Shown: positions 18,034 to 27,374, counted from the stretch's first letter. The stretch is DNA of 64,000 bases from Robiginitalea sediminis (GCF_002198115.1 NZ_NGNR01000003.1:243546-307545), one strand, 5' to 3'. Notes: generated by a model from the letters alone, not told the origin. A program made the numbers and translations.

Positions 18034-18795
18034 ATGCGCTATTTCATGGAATTCTCCTATCTGGGCACCGCCTACCACGGTTGGCAGCGGCAGCCCAATG
18101 CCCTCAGCATCCAGGAGGTCATGGAGTCCCGGATGGCCACCCTCCTGGGCACTGACCACCTGGATGTTGTGGCAGCAGGGCGCACGGATGCCGGGGTACA
18201 TGCACGTAAAATGGTGGCGCATTTCGACCGGGAGGACCTGCCTGCGGACTTTGCCCACCGGCTCAACGCCTTCCTTCCTGACGATATTGCCATCCACGGG
18301 ATCCGGCCCGTCCGGGAAGGGGCGCATTCGCGGTTCGATGCCACCAGCAGAAGTTACGAGTACCATTTGGTACAGGAGAAAAACCCCTTCTGGCACCACG
18401 GGGCACATCTGGTGCATGCACCCCTGGATTTCGAAGCCATGAACCGGGCGGCCAGCCTGCTGCCAGGGTTCGAGGACTTCAAGGCTTTTTCCCGCTCCAA
18501 GACCGATGTAAAGACATACCGCTGCGACATCCGGGAGGCGCAGTGGAGGCCGGCCCCGCACGGGTGGGTATTCTGTATCTCGGCAGACCGCTTCCTCAGG
18601 AACATGGTTCGCGCGGTTGTGGGGACCCTTCTTATGGTGGGAAAAGGGGAGTGGCACCCGGACGATGTTAAGACAATAATAAAAAGCCGCGATAGGCGCA
18701 GGGCAGGGCCTTCAGTCCCGGCAAAAGGGCTATATTTGACGGATATCCAATACCCCCCTGGCATTTACGAAGATGGAGAAGGAGAAAACCGGTAA
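18034..18795 (+). CDS. truA: tRNA pseudouridine(38-40) synthase
   Basis: A 253-residue enzyme that isomerises uridines 38-40 in the tRNA anticodon arm. The catalytic Asp52 lies in AAGRTDAGVHA, and other family motifs are YLGTAYHGWQRQPNALSIQEV, SRSYEYHL and RFLRNMVRAVVGTLL. Length is standard. The 3' end overlaps the following ABC transporter by 23 bases, implying cotranscription. Confidence 0.96.
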   Translation: MRYFMEFSYLGTAYHGWQRQPNALSIQEVMESRMATLLGTDHLDVVAAGRTDAGVHARKMVAHFDREDLPADFAHRLNAFLPDDIAIHGIRPVREGAHSRFDATSRSYEYHLVQEKNPFWHHGAHLVHAPLDFEAMNRAASLLPGFEDFKAFSRSKTDVKTYRCDIREAQWRPAPHGWVFCISADRFLRNMVRAVVGTLLMVGKGEWHPDDVKTIIKSRDRRRAGPSVPAKGLYLTDIQYPPGIYEDGEGENR

Positions 18796-20545
18796 CGCAT
18801 TCGATTTGTTTTTGTTCCGCCGTGTAATGGCCTACACGAAGCCCTACCGGTGGACCTTCTTCGGGACGGCCTTTTCCGCCATCCTGCTTACGGGTTTTTC
18901 GGTGCTAACCCCCATGATCCTGAGGGAGACCATCGACAAGGCCATCGCCCTTAAAGACCAGGACTACCTGCTAACGCTCTCCCTGGCCATGCTCGGGGTG
19001 CTCATCGGGCAGGTGGTTTGCCAGTTGCTCTTCACCTACTACGCGAACTGGCTGGGGGAATCCGTAATCAAGGATATGCGCATCAAGCTGTTTAATCGCA
19101 TGGTGGGCTTCCGTATGGAGTACTACAACAAGTCCAGCATCGGCGTGCTGGTAACCCGTGCCGTTGCAGACTTGCAACGTATTGGGGAAATATTTTCCCA
19201 GGGATTCTTCACCATCGTAGCGGACCTTTTGAAAATGCTGGCGGCTTCCGCCATCATGGTTTACTGGAACTGGCGGCTGGCCCTCATTGTCTTTGCAATC
19301 CTGCCATTAATCCTGTATGCTACACGGGTATTTCAACAGAAAATGAAAGTGGCCTTCACCGAGGTAAGGGCCCAGGTGGCCCACCTGAACTCTTTTGTGC
19401 AGGAGCGCATTACCGGGATGAAGATCGTGCAGCTGTTTACCCGGGAGAAAGCCGAAAGCCGCAACTTCAGGGAAATCAACGAAAAGCACCAGAACGCCTG
19501 GCTGAAAACGGTTTGGTATAACTCCTTTTTCTTTCCTATTGCCGAGATTGTAACTTCCATTGCCATCGGCCTGGTGGTCTGGTATGGCGGGTTGCAGGAC
19601 ATCACCAACCTGGGGGCAGACAACAAGGGAATTATTTTCGGGTTTATCCTGCTCATCGAGATGTTGTTCCGGCCCCTACGGCAGATTGCCGACAAGTTCA
19701 ATACACTCCAGATGGGGATGGTGGCTGCGGGCCGGGTCTTCCGCATCCTGGATACCGAGAGCCGCATCGAGGACCATGGAGACCTGGAAGTCCCTCATAT
19801 GGACGGGGGGATCCGTTTTGAAGACGTGCGCTTCAGCTATGTGGAAGGAGAGGAGGTCCTGCACGGGATTTCCTTTGCCGTGGAACCCGGGCAGAAAATC
19901 GCCATTGTAGGCGCTACCGGGGCGGGAAAATCGACCATCATCAACCTGCTGAACCGTTTCTACGATATCGATTCGGGCCACATTGTGCTCGACGGAAAAG
20001 ACATCAAGGACTTCCGCCTGGCTTCCCTGAGGCGGAACATCGCGGTGGTCCTGCAGGATGTATTCCTGTTTGCCGATACCATCGCGGCCAACATCACCCT
20101 CCACGACCCGGACATCCGGCAGGAGGGCATCGAAACCGCCGCCAGGGCCATAGGGGTACACGAGTTTATCAGCAGCCTTCCCGGAGGCTACGACTACAAC
20201 GTAAAGGAGCGGGGCAGCATGCTCTCCAGCGGACAGCGTCAGCTCATCGCTTTCCTCCGGGCCTATATGCGAAACCCCAGCATCCTGGTGCTGGACGAGG
20301 CCACTTCCTCGGTGGATACCTACACCGAACAGCTCATCCAGCAGGCTACCGAGAAGGTTACCGAGGGCCGGACTTCCATTATCATTGCCCACCGTCTGGC
20401 AACGGTCAAAAAGGTCGATACCATTGTGGTGATGGAGAGCGGCCGGATCGTGGAAATGGGCTCCCACAAGACCCTGCTCGCCAAGAAAGGGTACTACCAC
20501 AAACTTTACGAGGCCCAGTTTATGGCGGAGGAGGAAATGGCCTGA
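18773..20545 (+). CDS. MsbA-like ABC exporter (fused permease-ATPase)
   Basis: A 590-residue half transporter: six membrane helices in the first 320 residues, then an ATPase domain with Walker A GATGAGKST (380-388), Q-loop VVLQDVFLFADT, signature SSGQRQLIAFLRA and Walker B ILVLDEATSSVD. It should act as a homodimer in the inner membrane. The signature has SSGQRQ in place of the usual LSGGQ, as in many multidrug/lipid exporters of this subfamily. The substrate could be lipid or drug. Its 3' end overlaps the convergent DUF3667 gene by 40 bases. Confidence 0.93.
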   Translation: MEKEKTGNAFDLFLFRRVMAYTKPYRWTFFGTAFSAILLTGFSVLTPMILRETIDKAIALKDQDYLLTLSLAMLGVLIGQVVCQLLFTYYANWLGESVIKDMRIKLFNRMVGFRMEYYNKSSIGVLVTRAVADLQRIGEIFSQGFFTIVADLLKMLAASAIMVYWNWRLALIVFAILPLILYATRVFQQKMKVAFTEVRAQVAHLNSFVQERITGMKIVQLFTREKAESRNFREINEKHQNAWLKTVWYNSFFFPIAEIVTSIAIGLVVWYGGLQDITNLGADNKGIIFGFILLIEMLFRPLRQIADKFNTLQMGMVAAGRVFRILDTESRIEDHGDLEVPHMDGGIRFEDVRFSYVEGEEVLHGISFAVEPGQKIAIVGATGAGKSTIINLLNRFYDIDSGHIVLDGKDIKDFRLASLRRNIAVVLQDVFLFADTIAANITLHDPDIRQEGIETAARAIGVHEFISSLPGGYDYNVKERGSMLSSGQRQLIAFLRAYMRNPSILVLDEATSSVDTYTEQLIQQATEKVTEGRTSIIIAHRLATVKKVDTIVVMESGRIVEMGSHKTLLAKKGYYHKLYEAQFMAEEEMA

Positions 20546-21327
20546 GCCGTCTCGACGGGTTTAAAATCGCTTAGGTCAAAATAGCCTGTTAGTATCAATA
20601 CGACCATCAGCCCCATTATAAGCACAAAAAACAGGAATACAACCATGGCCAAAAAGGCTATGGACCTTCCCAAAAAGGGGAGGAATTTGTAGGAGTTAAT
20701 CCGCCAAAGAACCCATAGAACGTAGGCCAGGGTCACCAAAAGCGTATACCGGCTGAAATCCATATAATGTTCGGCGTCATAGATAAGGAAACCCAGGCTG
20801 ATTGGAAAGGTAAGTATGCTGAATTCGGCAATGGTATACACGAGTACCACAAAGTGTTCAGCCAGATTATACCTAACCTTGTTAAATAAGAGGAAGGCCG
20901 GTAATGCCAGGACCGGAAAGTAGAGCAGGAAAAAGACGGCATTGAAGTCGAACGCGATATTCGCCCATTTCCGGGTAAATTCCGGGTTGACGTTTTCGGC
21001 CCCTCCGGTAAAATCGATTTCTCCGCCGTACATTTTTTGCATCACAAAAATCATGATTCCCGAAAGCGTCAGGGCAATCCCGAGATAGCTAATGGGGTTT
21101 AGGTACCGTTTGCGCAGCCCCGATATATACCCGCCAATAACAGCCTCGGGCCGGACAATCATCTGAGTCAGCGTCCGGACCACGGAGTTATCAAGATTAA
21201 AAAACCGGTCGACCACATCCCGAATCAGAGCTTTAAAGGTAATCCTCTGAACCTCTGTTTTGGCACCGCATGTAGGGCAAAACCGGTATTCCAACCGCAA
21301 TGCCGTAGCGCAATTCTTGCAATTCAT
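20506..21327 (-). CDS. DUF3667 membrane protein with N-terminal zinc ribbon
   Basis: A 273-residue protein. An N-terminal four-Cys zinc-ribbon (CKNC then CPTC, residues 3-20) precedes a soluble linker and then about five membrane helices from residue 85. This architecture (RFCPTCGAKTEV, then RFFNLDNSVVRTL, then RPEAVIGGYISGLRKRYLNPISYL) is typical of DUF3667. Function is unknown. The start overlaps the cdaA stop by four bases, so it is translationally coupled to the c-di-AMP synthase gene. The 3' end runs 40 bases into the ABC exporter on the other strand. Confidence 0.85.
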   Translation of the reverse strand: MNCKNCATALRLEYRFCPTCGAKTEVQRITFKALIRDVVDRFFNLDNSVVRTLTQMIVRPEAVIGGYISGLRKRYLNPISYLGIALTLSGIMIFVMQKMYGGEIDFTGGAENVNPEFTRKWANIAFDFNAVFFLLYFPVLALPAFLLFNKVRYNLAEHFVVLVYTIAEFSILTFPISLGFLIYDAEHYMDFSRYTLLVTLAYVLWVLWRINSYKFLPFLGRSIAFLAMVVFLFFVLIMGLMVVLILTGYFDLSDFKPVETAQAISSSAINWAS

Positions 21328-22112
21328 TGACTCAAGTCTTTTCGGATCATACGGCCCAGTTCCTCCAGGTCTTTAAAAAGCACGAACTCGCCGTTTTTGA
21401 TATAGGAAATCAGCCCGGTTTCCTCGCTTACCACAAGGGCAAGGGCATCGCTCCGTTCGGTAATACCAACGGCTGCCCGGTGGCGGAGGCCGAAGCGCTG
21501 GGGGATGGATCGCTCCCGCGATACCGGAAGAATAACGCGGGTGGCCACCACCTGGTTGCCCTTGATGATGGCGGCCCCGTCGTGCAGGGGGCTGTTTTTG
21601 AAAAAGATGCTCTCCAGGATGGGCTGGTTTACTTCGATGTTCATGCGGTCCCCGCTGGATTTGATGAAGTCCAGGGAGGTGTCCCGTTCCATGACCAGGA
21701 TAGCACCTGTACCCGACTTTCCCATATTCTGGCAGGCCAATAGCACAGCCTCCACGTTGAGTTCCAGGCTGATGCCTTCCTGTTTGATGAATTTAAAATG
21801 GCGGATAAAGCGGCGCTTGTTGGCGAAGTTGGTGGAGCCGATCACCAGCAGGAACTTGCGGATTTCCTGTTGAAAGACGATGATCAGGGCTATGAGCCCC
21901 ACCTGCATAAACCCGCCCAGCATACTGCTGGTCATGCGCATATCCATAAGCTGGGTAAACTTCCAGAAGGCCCAGATAAAAACGATCCCCAGGAAAATAT
22001 TGATGGCTACCGTCCCGCGAACCAGGCGGTAAAAATAATAGAGCAGGATGGCGACCAGCAGGATGTCGATGAGGTCCGTAACACCAAAATCCAGAAAATT
22101 GAGAAAGTCCAA
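21324..22112 (-). CDS. cdaA: Diadenylate cyclase CdaA
   Basis: A 262-residue enzyme that makes cyclic di-AMP from two ATP. Three N-terminal membrane helices are followed by the DisA_N cyclase domain with the two catalytic motifs intact: SPLHDGAAII (DGA) and GLRHRAAVGI (RHR). The membrane-bound, single cyclase form is the common CdaA type that controls potassium and osmotic balance. It is in a minus-strand cluster with folP (39-base gap upstream) and DUF3667 (four-base overlap downstream). No CdaR-type regulator is adjacent. Confidence 0.95.
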   Translation of the reverse strand: MDFLNFLDFGVTDLIDILLVAILLYYFYRLVRGTVAINIFLGIVFIWAFWKFTQLMDMRMTSSMLGGFMQVGLIALIIVFQQEIRKFLLVIGSTNFANKRRFIRHFKFIKQEGISLELNVEAVLLACQNMGKSGTGAILVMERDTSLDFIKSSGDRMNIEVNQPILESIFFKNSPLHDGAAIIKGNQVVATRVILPVSRERSIPQRFGLRHRAAVGITERSDALALVVSEETGLISYIKNGEFVLFKDLEELGRMIRKDLSQ

Positions 22113-22151
22113 GCTGCGCCGGTTTCTGTAAAAGTAGAAAAATTACAAGAA

Positions 22152-22979
22152 TCAGCGCCCCCTTGTTTCCCGCCAAAGGCGGATACATTCCGAGGCCTCC
22201 CGAACATCGTGGACCCGGAGGATGTGTGCCCCGGCCTCCAGGGCCAGCATATTGAGGGCCGTGGTCCCGTTTAGGGCTTCGGCGGGGCTGGTCCCCAGGG
22301 TTTTCCAGATCATGGATTTTCGGCTAAGGCCTATCAGGAGTGGTACGCCCAATTCCGCAAAGTCCCGAAGGTTACCCAGTAACTGGAAATTCTGCTCCCG
22401 GGTTTTGGCGAAGCCGAATCCGGGGTCGGCCAGACAGTCGGCAATGCCAAGGGCCCGGGCGGCTGCCAGGCGTTCGGAGAAATAGTAGAGCACTTCCCCA
22501 ACGAGGTCCTCATAGTGGACCTGGGTCGCCATGGTCTGCGGCGTTCCCCTCATGTGCATCATGATATACGGAACCCGGTATGCCGCCACCAGGGGCAACA
22601 TCTTTTCGTCCAGGAGCCCCGCACTGATATCGTTTACCATGGAGGCCCCGGCTTCGAGTGCCGCCCGGGCAACCCCGCTGCGGAAGGTATCCACACTGAT
22701 GCGGATATCGGGATATTCCTTTGTAAGGGCTTCTATGACGGGCACTACCCGTTGCCGCTCCACTTCCTCCGGGATATCGTCTGCGCCGGGGCGGGAACTG
22801 TATCCGCCTATGTCGATGAAGTCCGCCCCGGCCCTGAGCATCTCCCCGGCCTGTGTAAGGGCTGCGCCCGTACCGGTATACCGGCCCCCGTCGTAGAAGG
22901 AGTCCGGGGTGGTGTTCAGGATGCCCATTACCCGGGGGTGGGTCAGGTCTATAAGCTCCCCTTTGCAACAAATGGTCAT
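22152..22979 (-). CDS. folP: Dihydropteroate synthase
   Basis: A 275-residue TIM-barrel enzyme joining dihydropterin pyrophosphate to para-aminobenzoate. All family motifs are present in order: MGILNTTPDSFYDGG, DIGGYSSRPGA, ISVDTFRSGVARAALEAGA, NDISAG, MMHMRGTP, DPGFGFAKT and GLSRKSM. Length is normal. It probably leads an operon with cdaA and the DUF3667 gene. Confidence 0.96.
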   Translation of the reverse strand: MTICCKGELIDLTHPRVMGILNTTPDSFYDGGRYTGTGAALTQAGEMLRAGADFIDIGGYSSRPGADDIPEEVERQRVVPVIEALTKEYPDIRISVDTFRSGVARAALEAGASMVNDISAGLLDEKMLPLVAAYRVPYIMMHMRGTPQTMATQVHYEDLVGEVLYYFSERLAAARALGIADCLADPGFGFAKTREQNFQLLGNLRDFAELGVPLLIGLSRKSMIWKTLGTSPAEALNGTTALNMLALEAGAHILRVHDVREASECIRLWRETRGR

Positions 22980-23027
22980 GCGCTTGTGGTTTTTTGTGGC
23001 TGCCCTGCAAAACTCCGTTGAAAACCC

Positions 23028-23035
23028 TACTTTTG
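23028..23035 (+). promoter_or_regulatory. -7 promoter element of the DUF1599 operon
   Basis: TACTTTTG matches TAnnTTTG exactly, 43 bases before the ATG at 23079, in the divergent gap with folP. No good -33 element is seen. Confidence 0.4.
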
Positions 23036-23078
23036 ACAGGGGAAAACCCGCGGGAAATTACACAAATTCCAACAACCC

Positions 23079-23636
23079 ATGAAGGACACTTCGAAAGCCT
23101 TTGACCTTGTTATCGGGGAGTGCCGCGAGCTGTTCAGGCGCAAGATGAACGACTACGGCGCGGCCTGGAGAATCCTGAGGCTGCCCTCCCTCACCGACCA
23201 GATTTTTATCAAGGCCCAGCGCATCCGGAGCCTGCAGCAATCCGGACAGCGGCGTGTGGAAGAAGGGGAGCGGCCCGAGTTTATAGGGATTATCAATTAT
23301 TCCCTTATGGCCCTCATTCAATTGGAGAAAGGAGTGGTGGAAATGCCCGACCTGGATGCCGGGGAGGCTTTGGAATTATACGATGTGGAAGTGGCACGCA
23401 CCAAATCCCTGATGGAAGACAAGAACCACGACTACGGGGAGGCCTGGCGCGATATGCGCATCAGTTCCCTTACGGACCTGATCCTGCAAAAACTCCTCCG
23501 GGTTAAGCAGATTGAAAACAACCAGGGCCGTACGGAAGTCAGTGAAGGGGTAGATGCCAACTACCGGGATATGATCAATTATGCCGTGTTTGCCCTGATC
23601 CATATGGGGGAAGCGGAAAAACAGCAAGCCTCATGA
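23079..23636 (+). CDS. DUF1599 protein with two tandem domains
   Basis: A 185-residue soluble protein. Two halves are repeats of one another: KMNDYGAAWRILRLPSLTDQIFIKAQRI (about 22-49) and KNHDYGEAWRDMRISSLTDLILQKLLRV (about 115-142), each followed by an INYSLMALI / INYAVFALI helix. This is the DUF1599 duplication, all-alpha and reminiscent of MazG-like nucleotide-binding folds. The function is not established. The stop overlaps the start of the DoxX-like gene by four bases (ATGA), implying coupled translation. Confidence 0.85.
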   Translation: MKDTSKAFDLVIGECRELFRRKMNDYGAAWRILRLPSLTDQIFIKAQRIRSLQQSGQRRVEEGERPEFIGIINYSLMALIQLEKGVVEMPDLDAGEALELYDVEVARTKSLMEDKNHDYGEAWRDMRISSLTDLILQKLLRVKQIENNQGRTEVSEGVDANYRDMINYAVFALIHMGEAEKQQAS

Positions 23637-25309
23637 AAATCCCAGTCCAGATTGCAAGGGTCCTGGTGGGGGTCCTTTTTATCGTTTCAGGCTTTATCAA
23701 ACTCAACGACCCGGTGGGGTTCTCCTTTAAGCTGGAGGAGTATTTCAGCGCGCCGGTCCTGGACCTTCCCTTCCTGGAGCCCTATGCCCTTGCCCTTGCC
23801 CTTTTCGTGGTCGTCCTGGAGGTAATCCTGGGAGTTACCCTGCTGCTGGGCTACCGGATAAAACTTACCCTTTGGACCTTATTGGCCACCATTGTGTTTT
23901 TTACCTTCCTAACCCTGTATTCCGCTGTAACCGGGAAGGTGACCGATTGCGGCTGTTTCGGAGACGCCCTGAAGCTCACTCCCTGGCAGTCTTTCTACAA
24001 GGACGTGGCCCTGCTGGTGCTGATCCTGTTCCTGCTCTGGGGCCGCAAATGGCTATCCCCCCTGGGGAGCCCGGCATTCCGGCTGGGGGCTACTATAGCT
24101 TCTTTGGTGGCTTGCGTCCTTTTTGCCCAGCACGTCCTGGCCCACCTGCCCTGGATCGATTTCAGGCCTTATAAAATCGGGGCCAGCATCCCGGAAGGCA
24201 TGCGCATCCCGGACGATGCCCCCAAACCGGTCTATGAGTACGACTGGAAGTTCCGCATCGATGGGCAGGAAACCATCATTACCACAGACGGTTCGTATCC
24301 TTCGGTAGACGGGGAATTTATCGAAGTGGCCGAGACCCGCGAGATCCGCGCCGGGTATGAACCGCCCATCCACGATTTTACCCTGGAGCGGGAGGGCACC
24401 GATTATGCCGCTTCCCTCCTGAAGCGCAAGCAATTGCTGATGGTGATCTCCTACGACCTGGACCGAGCCCACCTCCCGGCCTTTGAGGCCCTGAAAACCC
24501 TTACCGATACGGCCCTGGCCCGCGGGTATTCCGTGATCGGGATGTCTGCCTCCTCCCCCCAGCAGGTAGCCGGACTGAAAGAGGCCTATGGCCTTGATTT
24601 CCCGTTTTATTTCAGCGACCAGACTACCCTGAAGACCATTGTCAGGTCTAACCCCGGGGTGCTCCGCCTGGAATCCGGGACCATCCGCCAGAAGGTCCAC
24701 TACAATGATCTGGAGGAGATTCAGCTGCCAGAGCTTTCAGACGAGCAGCGCTATGATATGCCCTTGAAAAAGGCCCTGGACAGCATCCTGGAACTGGACC
24801 AGAAATACCGGGCAGCGCCCGACATGGAGACCTGGAGGTTGCAGATGCAGATAGACAGCGCCAATATCATCTATATCGATTCCCTCATCTCGAATTCCGG
24901 ATACCCCGGCAAGAGTGTGGTGGGGGAACCGGCCAACAAGGCTGCCTGGTATGTGATCCAGCACTCTACCCGTATCGATGATTTCCTGCCCCAGATTCAG
25001 GAGGCTGCCGAGACCGGGGAGTTGCCGTACCGGCTGTACGCCATGATGCTGGACCGCTCCCTGATGAACCGCGGGCTCCCCCAGCGGTATGGCACCCAGG
25101 GAATGTCGTTCTACATCGGGTCCCCAAAGGAGCTCAACATCATCTGGCCTATTGAGTCCCCCGATTCAGTAAATGCCTGGCGGGCAGCCGCTGGGTTCGA
25201 CAGTGACCTGGAAACCTACGGCAGGGACCTGTTTGGTGCGGAGTTTACCTACAAGGCCTATACCATAGAAGAAATCAAGGCGATCCAAGAAGAAGCGAAC
25301 CAACAATAA
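23633..25309 (+). CDS. BT_3928-like DoxX-family membrane protein
   Basis: A 558-residue protein. The N-terminal 150 residues hold four membrane helices of the DoxX/MauE type, including KLNDPVGFSFKLEEYF and the conserved TDCGCFGDALKLTPWQSFYKD. The remaining soluble part includes a thioredoxin-like section without a CxxC (around 255-345) and a helical tail. MauE/DoxX proteins take part in redox handling, but the exact role is unknown. It is flanked by DUF1599 and tpiA in an apparent operon, an arrangement I recall in other Bacteroidetes. Confidence 0.85.
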   Translation: MKIPVQIARVLVGVLFIVSGFIKLNDPVGFSFKLEEYFSAPVLDLPFLEPYALALALFVVVLEVILGVTLLLGYRIKLTLWTLLATIVFFTFLTLYSAVTGKVTDCGCFGDALKLTPWQSFYKDVALLVLILFLLWGRKWLSPLGSPAFRLGATIASLVACVLFAQHVLAHLPWIDFRPYKIGASIPEGMRIPDDAPKPVYEYDWKFRIDGQETIITTDGSYPSVDGEFIEVAETREIRAGYEPPIHDFTLEREGTDYAASLLKRKQLLMVISYDLDRAHLPAFEALKTLTDTALARGYSVIGMSASSPQQVAGLKEAYGLDFPFYFSDQTTLKTIVRSNPGVLRLESGTIRQKVHYNDLEEIQLPELSDEQRYDMPLKKALDSILELDQKYRAAPDMETWRLQMQIDSANIIYIDSLISNSGYPGKSVVGEPANKAAWYVIQHSTRIDDFLPQIQEAAETGELPYRLYAMMLDRSLMNRGLPQRYGTQGMSFYIGSPKELNIIWPIESPDSVNAWRAAAGFDSDLETYGRDLFGAEFTYKAYTIEEIKAIQEEANQQ

Positions 25310-25318
25310 CACACAGAC

Positions 25319-26071
25319 ATGAGAAAGCAAATCGTTGCCGGAAACTGGAAAATGAATAAAACGGCCTCCGAAACCCGGGCGCTACTGGAGGAGTTGCAGG
25401 CGCAACTGCCGGCTACTTCGGCCGGAGTAATGGTGGCCCCCACCTTTGTGAATCTGACGGGAGCTGTGGAGCAACTCGGCGGTTCGGCTATAGAAGTGGT
25501 GGCCCAAAACATGCATTTCGCGGACAGCGGGGCCTATACGGGAGAGATTTCTGCAGACATGCTCGCCGATATCGGAATACAAACGGTGATTCTCGGGCAC
25601 TCCGAGCGCCGCGCGTATTTCGGCGAGGACGATGCCCTGCTGGAGAAAAAAACCGCGCAGGCCATCTCCAAGGGTATGCAGGTTATCTTCTGTTTCGGGG
25701 AAGAGCTCGAGGACCGCAAGGCCGGGAAGCATTTCGAGGTAGTGGCATCCCAATTGAAAAACGCCCTCTTCGGCCTGCCGGACACGGCCTGGGGGCAGAT
25801 CATCCTGGCGTATGAACCGGTTTGGGCCATTGGGACCGGGGAAACCGCTTCCCCGGAACAGGCCCAGGAAATGCACGCCTTTATCCGCAAGATTGTAGCC
25901 GATGCCTATACCCCGGAAGTGGCAGATGCCGTGACCATTTTGTATGGGGGCAGCGTGAAGCCCGGGAATGCCGCCGAGATCTTTTCCAAACCCGATGTGG
26001 ACGGTGGCCTTATTGGGGGGGCATCCCTCAATGCAGAGGATTTTTCGGCCATTGTAGCGGCAATCGGGTAG
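25319..26071 (+). CDS. tpiA: Triosephosphate isomerase
   Basis: A 250-residue glycolytic enzyme interconverting dihydroxyacetone phosphate and glyceraldehyde 3-phosphate. The motifs AGNWKMNK (Lys11), GHSERR (catalytic His), LAYEPVWAIGTG (catalytic Glu) and LYGGSVKPGNA (phosphate loop) are intact. Nine bases separate it from the gene before and four from the gene after, so it belongs to the DUF1599-prmA operon. Confidence 0.98.
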   Translation: MRKQIVAGNWKMNKTASETRALLEELQAQLPATSAGVMVAPTFVNLTGAVEQLGGSAIEVVAQNMHFADSGAYTGEISADMLADIGIQTVILGHSERRAYFGEDDALLEKKTAQAISKGMQVIFCFGEELEDRKAGKHFEVVASQLKNALFGLPDTAWGQIILAYEPVWAIGTGETASPEQAQEMHAFIRKIVADAYTPEVADAVTILYGGSVKPGNAAEIFSKPDVDGGLIGGASLNAEDFSAIVAAIG

Positions 26072-26075
26072 GGGG

Positions 26076-26909
26076 ATGTACCTGTGTTGTACCCTTAGCC
26101 TGGAACCCCTGCAACCGGCTTCCGAGATTTTTATTGCCGCCCTGGGGGACCTGGGCTTCGAGAGTTTTGAGGAGACTGAAACAGGCTTAAAAGCCTACAT
26201 TAAAGCTTCGGATTTCGACGAGGCGGCCTTCCGGGAGCTTCCCTACCTGGACTCTCCCCTGTGGGAAGCCCGTTTTACCCTGGAGGAAATCCCCCTGGAG
26301 AACTGGAATGCCCGGTGGGAGTCCGAATACGAGCCCATCCGCGTGGGGGATCGATGCCTGGTGCGCGCCCCCTTCCACCCCGAGCCCGAAACCCCGGTGG
26401 CGTTCGACCTGGTCATTGCCCCTAAGATGAGTTTTGGTACAGGACACCACCAAACCACCTGGCTTATGCTTAGGGGACTGCTGGAGCGGGATCTGGAAGG
26501 AAAGGATGTACTGGATATGGGTTCCGGTACCGGGGTATTGGCTATCCTGGCGGCCCGTATGGGCGCCCGGGTAGTTCGCGCCATAGATATAGATCCATGG
26601 GCCCGTGAGAACGGGATTGAAAATGCCGCCCGCAACGGGGTCGGCCATATCCGGGTGGAACTCGGGGATGCCTCGGCCATCGGTGGGGAGACCTACGATT
26701 TGATCCTGGCCAACATCAACAAGAACATCCTCCTGCAAGACCTGCCTATCTACGCCCAGGCCCTTCTGCCCGGGGGGGAGCTCCTGCTCAGCGGGTTTTA
26801 CCGGGAAGACCTGGATGACCTGAAACAGGCAGCCCGGGAACTCGGGTTGGCGTACATCGCACATCAGGAGCGGGATGCCTGGGTGGCGGCTGTGTTTCGC
26901 AAGGGCTGA
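26076..26909 (+). CDS. prmA: Ribosomal protein L11 methyltransferase
   Basis: A 277-residue S-adenosylmethionine-dependent methyltransferase expected to trimethylate L11. It has an N-terminal substrate-recognition domain and the methyltransferase core with VIAPKMSFGTGHHQTTWLML, the SAM-binding DMGSGTGVLAILAA and the catalytic-site NINKNIL. The ATG lies four bases after the tpiA stop, supporting this start and cotranscription. Confidence 0.93.
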   Translation: MYLCCTLSLEPLQPASEIFIAALGDLGFESFEETETGLKAYIKASDFDEAAFRELPYLDSPLWEARFTLEEIPLENWNARWESEYEPIRVGDRCLVRAPFHPEPETPVAFDLVIAPKMSFGTGHHQTTWLMLRGLLERDLEGKDVLDMGSGTGVLAILAARMGARVVRAIDIDPWARENGIENAARNGVGHIRVELGDASAIGGETYDLILANINKNILLQDLPIYAQALLPGGELLLSGFYREDLDDLKQAARELGLAYIAHQERDAWVAAVFRKG

Positions 26910-27039
26910 TTCGTATTTTCCCCTGTAGCGATCCGAGGATTTAATGGTAAAACCGCTGGTAATCTGAGGGTTCCGCAAATATAGGCCCCGGGTGGCGTTG
27001 GGCCCCTAATTTTTGTATATTCGTGACAAACCTTTGGTT

Positions 27040-27315
27040 ATGAGTGGGAAGGAACGCTTACAGGAAACCCTTCTGGTCGACGAAAAAGAGAAGAACCTCA
27101 GTGAGATTGTATTGTTCAACGACGAGGTGAACACCTTCGACCACGTGATCCAAACCCTTATCGATGTTTGCGAACATACGCCCGAGCAGGCCCACCAATG
27201 TTCCCTTATTGTGCACCACAACGGTAAATGCACCGTAAAAACGGGAGAGTACAGCGATTTGAAACCCCGGTGCACCCGGCTGCTGCAAGCTGGCCTGAGT
27301 GCGGAGATTGTGTGA
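27040..27315 (+). CDS. clpS: ATP-dependent Clp protease adaptor ClpS
   Basis: A 91-residue adaptor that delivers N-degron substrates to ClpAP. The conserved IVLFNDEVNTFDHVIQTLI, the metal/N-degron pocket region (EQAHQCSLIVHHNGKC) and the KTGEYSDLKPRCTRL tail are present. I chose the ATG at 27040 over an alternative start at 27013 because the family begins near there. The next gene starts about 60 bases after the stop. Confidence 0.93.
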   Translation: MSGKERLQETLLVDEKEKNLSEIVLFNDEVNTFDHVIQTLIDVCEHTPEQAHQCSLIVHHNGKCTVKTGEYSDLKPRCTRLLQAGLSAEIV

Positions 27316-27374
27316 ACGCCTTCCGTGGCGGAGCCCGTTCGCGAGTAACCAGGCTTATGCCCATGCCCTCTGAC

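Noticed and set aside
27228-27374. N-terminal extension of the propeller regulator starting at 27228
   Set aside because: It would overlap clpS by 88 bases and places the signal peptide 50 residues inside the protein. Starts at 27357-27375 fit better.
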